From Candidatus Didemnitutus sp. (GTDB lineage Bacteria > Verrucomicrobiota > Verrucomicrobiia > Opitutales > Opitutaceae): a DNA stretch of 5,990 nt. The translations under genes and the position numbers were made by a program. The notes under the pieces were generated by a model. It saw only the letters and a list, made by a program, of their open reading frames with translations. It was not told the origin of the DNA and did no database searches. This document shows positions 1 to 4,388 of the stretch, in pieces (position 1 is the first letter of the stretch; each line of letters begins with the position of its first letter). The stretch is taken from NCBI GenBank assembly GCA_030682505.1, contig JAUXOH010000445.1:1-5990 (forward strand). Direction: 5' to 3'.

Positions 1-136
1 CTCACGCCGGGCTTATGTGCAGACCATGAGTCCCGTCAAATCAGGCCGGCCGGTTGCCTTTGTTTGTGAGAACCACGCCTGCCAGCTGCCCGCGGCCACG
101 GTGGACGAACTGCGGGATCGGCTCGCGGGAAAGTGA
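1..136 (+). CDS. C-terminal end of DUF255 / thioredoxin-domain protein (YyaL/SSP411-like), partial
   Basis: Open frame from base 2 to a TGA at 134-136, giving 44 residues; the 5' part lies outside the window. The piece contains a Gly-Arg-Pro-Val-Ala-Phe-Val-Cys-Glu-Asn-His-Ala-Cys-Gln-Leu-Pro stretch (residues 15-30). This matches the characteristic C-terminal ending of the large (about 600-700 residue) bacterial proteins that carry an N-terminal DUF255 thioredoxin-like domain followed by a six-hairpin glycosidase-like region; these usually end with a Tyr-Val-Cys-Arg-Asn-Phe-x-Cys-Gln-x-Pro type motif and a short helix. Here the two cysteines are C22 and C27 (C-x4-C), followed by a helix with Val-Asp-Glu-Leu. 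The cellular role of the family is poorly known. The gene converges on the phosphodiesterase gene with only 21 bases between stops. The assignment rests on a short tail, so confidence is moderate. Confidence 0.72.
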   Translation, partial: SRRAYVQTMSPVKSGRPVAFVCENHACQLPAATVDELRDRLAGK

Positions 137-157
137 GGGCCCGAACGGGGATTTCGC

Positions 158-1396
158 TCAAGGCTGAATCAGGGCCTCTCGCACGAGTCGGTCGTCGCCT
201 TCGTTGGGGGCAGGGGTGATGCCGAGGACGGCGCAAAGCAGATTGTAGACGTGGATGTTCTCCACGTCGGCGAAGGCATGACTCTGTTTGAAGGCCGGGC
301 CCTGCGCCAGAAACAGAGCCCCCATGTTTTCGTTGGCGGGATCCCAGCCATGGGAGGCGCGGGCATAAGTGGCGCGGCGGCGCGCCCATCCGACCTTGCT
401 TTCGATGTTCCAATGGTCGTCGGCAATGAGCACGACCGGCGGAATGCGGTCATGGTTGCGGTAGTGCAAAGAGGCGGGCACCTCCTCCCGCAAGTAGACG
501 TGAATTTGCGGAGGGGCCTTGGCGCGGATCGCCTCCGCCAGCTCGGCGGGCGTGACAGTGCCCGGATTGGGACGCACGCCCCCATTCGGACCGAGCGATT
601 CGACCCGCACTTGCGTCACATCCATCAGGTCCTCCACAAAAACCACCTGCTCACTGGAAGTTTCGGACATGCCGTGATCTGACACGATGACCAGGTTGGT
701 GTGTTCCCGCAGGCCGCGGGCGGCGAGTCCGTCGAGCAACCGCTGCACGGCGGTATCCGCCGCGAGCACGGCGGCGTGGTTTTCGGCGGAGAGCGGGCCG
801 TGGATGTGACCCATGTCGTCCACCAAATCGAAGTAGAGGGTGAACAACCGGGGGCGCTGCTCCACGGGCAGATCCAGCCACGCGAGCAAGCCATCGACGC
901 GTTCGGTGCAAGTCAGCTTCTTGGCAAAGGGGCGGAAAAGTGAAGCGCGGTGGCCTTGCAGTTCCGTCTCCGACCCGGGCCAGAAGAAACAGCCGGCTTT
1001 CACACCTTGCTTTTCCGCGGTGATCCAAATGGGTTCGCCCCCGGCCCACCAATGCGGCTCCAGGTTTTGCATCGTGAATTTCTCGCCCGTCGCGGGATCG
1101 AAGAACCAGTTGGCGACAATGCCGTGACTCTCCGGGCGCAGACCGGTGACCAACGTGTAATGGTTGGGAAAGGTCTTGGTCGGGAAGGACGGGGTCATCC
1201 GGCGCGCGTGCACGCCGTTTTTTGCGAGGGCCCGAAGGGTGGGGACGTCGTGTTGATCGAGATAATCCCAGCGAAAACCGTCGATCGAGAGCAAAATCAG
1301 GAGGTCGGCCCCGGGAGCCGCGGGAGCGACGTTTCCCGCGGCCAAGGTGAGCAGCAGGAGGGGCAATCGTAGCCATGAAATCAGCGGGCGTCGCAT
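158..1396 (-). CDS. Exported ENPP-like nucleotide pyrophosphatase/phosphodiesterase (alkaline phosphatase superfamily)
   Basis: A 412-residue protein of the type I phosphodiesterase/nucleotide pyrophosphatase family. Family members hydrolyse phosphodiester or pyrophosphate bonds (nucleotides, dinucleotides or phospholipid head groups) using two zinc ions. An N-terminal signal peptide is clear: Arg at 2-3, a Leu-rich core at about 11-19, and an Ala-rich cleavage zone at 20-30, so the enzyme acts in the periplasm or outside. The whole active site is present: D39 in Ser-Ile-Asp-Gly-Phe-Arg, nucleophile T75 and N78 in the Phe-Pro-Thr-Lys-Thr-Phe-Pro-Asn-His-Tyr motif, D193 and H197 in the Asp-Asp-Met-Gly-His segment, D240-H241 in Ser-Asp-His-Gly, and H349 in Ser-His-Gly-Trp-Asp. 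The length fits bacterial ENPP catalytic domains with no extra domain. The ATG at 1394-1396 is chosen because it starts the signal peptide; no Shine-Dalgarno precedes it. The gene is divergent from slyX and convergent with the DUF255 gene, so probably monocistronic. Substrate cannot be told from sequence alone. Confidence 0.93.
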   Translation of the reverse strand: MRRPLISWLRLPLLLLTLAAGNVAPAAPGADLLILLSIDGFRWDYLDQHDVPTLRALAKNGVHARRMTPSFPTKTFPNHYTLVTGLRPESHGIVANWFFDPATGEKFTMQNLEPHWWAGGEPIWITAEKQGVKAGCFFWPGSETELQGHRASLFRPFAKKLTCTERVDGLLAWLDLPVEQRPRLFTLYFDLVDDMGHIHGPLSAENHAAVLAADTAVQRLLDGLAARGLREHTNLVIVSDHGMSETSSEQVVFVEDLMDVTQVRVESLGPNGGVRPNPGTVTPAELAEAIRAKAPPQIHVYLREEVPASLHYRNHDRIPPVVLIADDHWNIESKVGWARRRATYARASHGWDPANENMGALFLAQGPAFKQSHAFADVENIHVYNLLCAVLGITPAPNEGDDRLVREALIQP

Positions 1397-1428
1397 CGGG
1401 TGACTCTAGGATTGGCGGCGGCCTCGGC

Positions 1429-1438
1429 AATGCGCATT
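1429..1438. promoter_or_regulatory. 10-bp perfect palindrome in the ENPP/slyX divergent spacer, possible operator
   Basis: AATGCGCATT reads the same on both strands and sits in the 50-base spacer (1397-1446) that must hold the start signals of two divergent genes. Its right end is 8 bases before the slyX ATG and its left end 32 bases before the ENPP ATG. The symmetry does not extend outward. A 10-bp palindrome can occur by chance and no known regulator site is recognised, so this is only a candidate. Confidence 0.15.
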
Positions 1439-1446
1439 CTTCGGGC

Positions 1447-1653
1447 ATGGACGATTCGGAGAGACTCACCCGCCTTGAGGAACGCTATGCCCATCTGCAG
1501 CGGCATGTGGCCGAGCAGGACAAGGCCATGCTCGCGTTCAGCGACGAACTGGCGCGCGTGAAAGCAGATCTGGGGAGAATTCGTTCCCAACAGCAGGCCT
1601 CACCGGTGACGGACGGATCCGCTCCGGTTGAGGAGCGACCACCGCACTACTGA
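1447..1653 (+). CDS. slyX: SlyX family protein
   Basis: A 68-residue protein that is mostly one charged helix with coiled-coil heptads: Arg-Leu-Thr-Arg-Leu-Glu-Glu-Arg at 6-13, Leu18, Val21, then Leu35 and Val38. It closes with the Pro-Pro-His-Tyr C-terminus that is the hallmark of SlyX, and family length is about 70 residues. The molecular function of SlyX is unknown; the name comes from its position next to slyD in enterobacteria, which is not the case here. The same frame stays open upstream to an ATG at 1375, but that start would add 24 residues unlike any SlyX and would overlap the start of the divergent ENPP gene, so the ATG at 1447 is preferred. No Shine-Dalgarno is seen. It converges on the coiled-coil membrane protein gene with 49 bases between stops. 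Confidence 0.85.
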   Translation: MDDSERLTRLEERYAHLQRHVAEQDKAMLAFSDELARVKADLGRIRSQQQASPVTDGSAPVEERPPHY

Positions 1654-1702
1654 GACGCGGAACGACCGCTGAAAGCGAAGTCGCAGGGCAACGCCCCGCC
1701 AC

Positions 1703-2962
1703 TCAGAACAGGGCCGTGAGATCCGTGTGGCGACCGGGTTCGAGCACGATTTCGCCCGTGAGGTCGGCGACCTCGTCGTTCTTGTAGAGTTTGCACCGGA
1801 CCGGCCCCGTGGCGTCCTGCGAGGACCAGCCCCACTTGCCGATCGAAACAAATTGCATCGGCACGCCCTTGTCCCAGCCAAGGCCGGGGCCGTCGCCGCG
1901 GATGAAGAGCTTGTTGCCGATGCCGATATAGGCGGTCGCCAGCAGGCGCGTCGCCCCATCGGAGGAGGTGGAGGATTCCGGCGCCGGCGCCGGCTCGGAA
2001 TCGCCGTTGGAATCCCCGACTTCTTCAGCCGCCGCAGGGATTGCTTCGTCCGCTGGAACGGCGGGAGCTTCCTCGGACTTCGGCTTGCGCGGTGCACGGG
2101 GTTTCTTCGGCTTGGGCGGCTCGCTGCTTTCTGCCGCGACCGGGATTGGTTCGCCCGCCGGAGCAACCGATTCTTCATCGGCAACCGGCGGTTCGTGGGC
2201 CGCGATTTCGGGCGCAGGCTGGGCGGCGGCTGGCTCCGGTTTTTCCACCGGCGCGCGGGCAGAGGTGGTCTGGAGGTTCGCCGCTGGCTGGACCTGACCG
2301 AAAGGAGCGAGCTTCGCCTCGAGTGTCTGCAACGCCGCGGAAATCTTCTGCTCGAACTGTGCCGCGGCGTCCTGGGCGCTCGCGTGCATTTGCGCGAGGG
2401 TGGCTTCGGCGGTGGAGAATTGTTTGCGGGTTGCGACCTCGAGGGCGGCCCAATCGAGAGTGGCCTTGGCGATTCTCTCGGCCGTGGCCTTGAGTTGCGC
2501 GCTGTTGGTGGAGCGCAGTTCCTCAAGTTCGGTTTCAAGTGCCGCGCGATCGTCGTCCTCCTTGCTGGCCAGGGTGTCGTTGAACTCGGCGAGCTTCTCC
2601 TGCATCCGGTAGGGCAGGGTCTCGGCTTCGCGGGACGCTTTGTGCACCGCTTCCTCCACGGATTTGATCTGTGCCGCCGCGCGCACGAGACTTTCGGTGG
2701 CGGCGTGCAGGCGCGTAATCTGTTCACTGCCACGCTGCCGCTCGCGCTCGATGGCATCGGCCAATCGCGCATCGTAGTCGGTGAGGAACGGCACGAGGAC
2801 GATCAGGATGGCGAGGACGACGCACAGGACGGCGCTGACAAAGGGCAACGGGGCGTAGGGGTCCTTGGCGAAATAAACGATGACGAAGGCGACGAGCAGC
2901 AGGCCGGCGTCGATCGCGAGAAAGATCCACTTGGGAAGGCGGGGGGCGGGTTCGAGATTCAT
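1703..2962 (-). CDS. Membrane-anchored coiled-coil protein with Ala/Pro-rich linker and CBM-like C-terminal domain
   Basis: A 419-residue protein of unknown function. In order: two hydrophobic segments (about 12-32 and 41-60) forming a helical hairpin; a long charged helical region rich in Ala, Glu, Leu and Arg (about 64-218), probably coiled coil; a low-complexity Ala/Pro/Glu linker (about 228-336) with a basic Pro-Lys-Lys-Pro-Arg-Ala-Pro-Arg-Lys-Pro-Lys patch at 284-294 or so; and a compact C-terminal domain (about 338-419). That domain has Asn-Lys-Leu-Phe-Ile-Arg-Gly-Asp-Gly-Pro-Gly-Leu-Gly-Trp-Asp-Lys-Gly-Val-Pro-Met (350-369) and Trp377/Trp379. The pattern resembles the beta-sandwich start of CBM20/CBM48 starch- or glycan-binding modules; this is similarity by eye, not a proven homology. 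With a short N-terminus and a hairpin anchor, the bulk likely lies on one side of the inner membrane, probably the cytoplasm. The ATG at 2960-2962 begins directly before the first membrane segment; the frame extends to another ATG at 3091, but that would add 43 residues of Arg-rich, non-conserved-looking sequence overlapping the divergent gene. Composition and strong GC3 support coding. Confidence 0.85.
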   Translation of the reverse strand: MNLEPAPRLPKWIFLAIDAGLLLVAFVIVYFAKDPYAPLPFVSAVLCVVLAILIVLVPFLTDYDARLADAIERERQRGSEQITRLHAATESLVRAAAQIKSVEEAVHKASREAETLPYRMQEKLAEFNDTLASKEDDDRAALETELEELRSTNSAQLKATAERIAKATLDWAALEVATRKQFSTAEATLAQMHASAQDAAAQFEQKISAALQTLEAKLAPFGQVQPAANLQTTSARAPVEKPEPAAAQPAPEIAAHEPPVADEESVAPAGEPIPVAAESSEPPKPKKPRAPRKPKSEEAPAVPADEAIPAAAEEVGDSNGDSEPAPAPESSTSSDGATRLLATAYIGIGNKLFIRGDGPGLGWDKGVPMQFVSIGKWGWSSQDATGPVRCKLYKNDEVADLTGEIVLEPGRHTDLTALF

Positions 2963-2984
2963 AAGGTGAGTCGCGCGCTGGCTC

Positions 2985-3013
2985 GTTTTCCTTCGGAGAG
3001 CCCGGTTTCTCAA
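2985..3013 (-). promoter_or_regulatory. Weak sigma70-like promoter candidate for the coiled-coil membrane protein gene
   Basis: Read on the - strand, TTGAGA (3013-3008, five of six matches to TTGACA) is followed after 17 bases by GAAAAC (2990-2985, three of six matches to TATAAT). Transcription would begin near 2978, giving a leader of roughly 15 bases before the ATG at 2962. The position in the divergent spacer is right, but the -10 element is poor and the host's promoter consensus is unknown. Confidence 0.2.
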
Positions 3014-3089
3014 GGCTAAATGCATCCGGGGAAAGCGGGGCGATCGGCCTTGTGCCAACGGCTTGGTCTGACAGGTTCGCGGTAGCCCC

Positions 3090-3353
3090 ATGAATTTTCC
3101 CTATTTCGTGCGCATCGATCGGGACGGACGCGGCCGGGAGCAACACTATGTGGTGCATGCCCACGACCCGAAATTCTCCGTCGAGTTCATTGCCGATCTC
3201 GAGGCGACGGATAAGCTAGGCAAGGGCGTGATCAAGCGGGTCTGTGTGCCCAACTCGTGGGCGGGCGACTATGGAAAATACGCCAAGTTGCTTACGAAGG
3301 CGCAGGAGTTCTTCGCCGAAGCAGATCAGACTGACTTGCCGCGGCGCGCTTGA
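3090..3353 (+). CDS. Small conserved-looking hypothetical protein, 87 residues
   Basis: I do not recognise this family. The protein is soluble, with no signal peptide or membrane segment. It begins with a beta-like stretch (Tyr-Phe-Val-Arg-Ile-Asp at 5-10), an Asp/Gly/Arg-rich turn (11-16), a second strand (Gln-His-Tyr-Val-Val-His-Ala-His at 18-25), and Phe-Ser-Val-Glu-Phe-Ile-Ala-Asp-Leu (29-37). A Gly-Val-Ile-Lys-Arg-Val-Cys-Val-Pro-Asn-Ser-Trp-Ala-Gly-Asp-Tyr motif (46-61) follows, then an amphipathic helix (Lys-Tyr-Ala-Lys-Leu to Phe-Phe-Ala-Glu, 63-77). The mixed charge, aromatic content and normal use of GC-rich codons suggest a genuine gene rather than a chance frame. The ATG at 3090 is the only reasonable start; no Shine-Dalgarno precedes it. 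It is divergent from the coiled-coil protein gene and converges on the small membrane protein gene with 40 bases between. Function is unknown. Confidence 0.72.
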   Translation: MNFPYFVRIDRDGRGREQHYVVHAHDPKFSVEFIADLEATDKLGKGVIKRVCVPNSWAGDYGKYAKLLTKAQEFFAEADQTDLPRRA

Positions 3354-3393
3354 GCCGGAAATTGTCTCGGCCCAGAAACCGACGGGCCCGCGA

Positions 3394-3768
3394 CTAGCGG
3401 GTCATTGCGCGCCAAGTCATGCCGACCAGGGAAATGAGCATGCCGATCCGGATCGACCCCTCGAAGGTGAGGATGACGAGCGTCCATTTGAGTCCAGAAG
3501 CCGCCCGCAGGGCGTAGCCGATTGCGGTGACGGCAAGCAGCACGAAGCCTTGGGCGCGGCCCAAGGGATGAAGCAACAACATCACCATCCAGAGGTAGTA
3601 GGTGATCAGGCCTCCAGCCCAAAGGGCCCCGATCTTTTCTGACATGGGCAACTCGCGGGGATCGATGTTCGCCTTGATCCGGCGAATCCCCAAATAGCGC
3701 TCACTGATGACGAGCTGCCAAAGCTCGAAGGCGAAAAACAACGGCGTGAGCAACACGAGGGGATTCAC
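3394..3768 (-). CDS. Multi-pass membrane protein of unknown function, 124 residues, GTG start
   Basis: A 124-residue hydrophobic protein not assigned to a known family. Likely membrane segments: about 3-20 (Pro-Leu-Val-Leu-Leu-Thr-Pro-Leu-Phe-Phe), 46-67 (Gly-Ala-Leu-Trp-Ala-Gly-Gly-Leu-Ile-Thr-Tyr-Tyr), 73-90 and 94-117. A polar, charged loop (22-44) between the first two carries Glu-Arg-Tyr-Leu-Gly-Ile-Arg-Arg-Ile and Asp-Pro-Arg-Glu-Leu-Pro. The start is a GTG at 3766-3768, taken because no ATG lies upstream in frame and it places the first membrane segment immediately after the start; the next ATG (residue 42) would lose that segment. The stop is TAG at 3394-3396. It follows the DUF6702 gene by 68 bases on the same strand, so it may be the last gene of the peptidase operon, though the gap is long enough for separate transcription. 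Confidence 0.72.
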   Translation of the reverse strand: MNPLVLLTPLFFAFELWQLVISERYLGIRRIKANIDPRELPMSEKIGALWAGGLITYYLWMVMLLLHPLGRAQGFVLLAVTAIGYALRAASGLKWTLVILTFEGSIRIGMLISLVGMTWRAMTR

Positions 3769-3836
3769 TGCCCCGGAGCATCGGGGAGAGGGAGGGGCGC
3801 GCCAAGGATTTTGCGCCGCCCGGCCCGGTCAGCGAC

Positions 3837-4382
3837 TCACTCGGAAAACCGGACCATTTTGGCGGAATCGCCGCGAGTGAACACCAGCGTGGTCCTTCGC
3901 GCCCCATCGCGCACGGCGACCGTGTTTCTTTGTTGGGGAATGGTGTCGTGGAGCAGTCCGTGGTGCAGCCGGACACCGTCAGGTCCGCCCGGAAGGGGGG
4001 ATTCGAAATAGAGCCACAACCGCTGCTCGCCGTCGTCCTGGTCCAACTCGCGACCGACCCAGTGGAGCGTTTGCGCTGATCCGTCGTTCGCCCGCACGTG
4101 GAAATTTGCCCCGAGATAGGCCCGAATCAGAGCATCGAGTTCGGCCGCGGGTGTCGTGGTGAAGGATGCCGGCGCGGCGGTCGGTCTCCGTAACGCGAGG
4201 AGGAGATCATCCGCGAAGACGGTGACCGCGATCTCGAGGCGCTGGGTGTCGCGATTGTAGTCGGCTTCCGCGAGCGAGACGTGCGTGGGGTGGGCGCTGG
4301 CGGTCGTCAGCACGGCCCCAAATCCGAGCGCCAGAAAGCGGCGAACCAACGCCAAAGGACGGAGCCGGGCTAGGCCGATCAT
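3837..4382 (-). CDS. DUF6702 family exported protein
   Basis: A 181-residue protein with a signal peptide (Arg-rich start, hydrophobic core about 16-27, Ala-Ser-Ala cleavage before His31) and no lipobox cysteine. The mature protein starts His-Pro-Thr-His-Val-Ser-Leu-Ala-Glu-Ala-Asp-Tyr-Asn, followed by Leu-Glu-Ile-Ala-Val-Thr-Val-Phe-Ala-Asp-Asp-Leu (49-60). This His-Pro-x-x-x-Ser...Glu...Tyr-Asn...Phe-x-Asp-Asp pattern is what I know of DUF6702, a periplasmic or envelope family of unknown function frequent in Bacteroidota. Later features also fit: a Trp-Val-Gly-Arg-Glu segment near 107-111 and Leu-Trp-Leu-Tyr-Phe-Glu at 122-127. Length is typical. The ATG at 4380-4382 lies 6 bases after the peptidase stop, so translation is probably coupled and the two genes form one transcript. 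No enzymatic residues can be proposed. Confidence 0.85.
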   Translation of the reverse strand: MIGLARLRPLALVRRFLALGFGAVLTTASAHPTHVSLAEADYNRDTQRLEIAVTVFADDLLLALRRPTAAPASFTTTPAAELDALIRAYLGANFHVRANDGSAQTLHWVGRELDQDDGEQRLWLYFESPLPGGPDGVRLHHGLLHDTIPQQRNTVAVRDGARRTTLVFTRGDSAKMVRFSE

Positions 4383-4388
4383 GGTGCG

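Noticed and set aside
137..157. CCCG-AA-CGGG inverted repeat between the convergent DUF255 and ENPP stops
   Set aside because: The loop would be 2 bases, too small to fold stably, and there is no T-run.
1375..1446. Upstream ATG extension of slyX by 24 residues
   Set aside because: Adds Gly/Ser-rich sequence unlike SlyX and runs into the beginning of the divergent ENPP gene.
651..1469. 272-residue - strand frame overlapping the ENPP gene
   Set aside because: Arg/Pro-rich shadow; the overlapping frame encodes an intact phosphodiesterase.
1686..1696. GGGC-AAC-GCCC hairpin in the slyX convergent spacer (and GCGG-AACGA-CCGC at 1657-1669)
   Set aside because: Both stems are 4 bp without a T-run, as expected by chance in GC-rich DNA.
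1978..1993. 16-base perfect palindrome of alternating CCG and GCG codons
   Set aside because: It lies inside the coiled-coil protein gene and simply encodes a Pro-Ala-Pro-Ala-Pro run in the linker; the symmetry follows from codon choice.
1600..2772. 390-residue - strand frame overlapping the coiled-coil protein gene
   Set aside because: An Arg/Pro/Ser-rich shadow in another frame of the same strand, without hydrophobic core or motifs.
1727..3019. 430-residue + strand open frame opposite the coiled-coil membrane protein
   Set aside because: It is rich in Arg and Gly with no domain, exactly antisense to a well-supported gene whose GC-rich codons suppress stops on the other strand.
2963..3091. 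Upstream ATG extension of the coiled-coil membrane protein by 43 residues
   Set aside because: The extra part is Arg-rich, has no membrane or domain signal, and would leave no spacer before the divergent 87-residue gene.
3369..3388. GGCCC / GGGCC hairpin with a 10-base loop in the convergent spacer 3354-3393
   Set aside because: The stem is only 5 bp and no T-run follows on either strand, so a terminator cannot be claimed, although the position would suit one.
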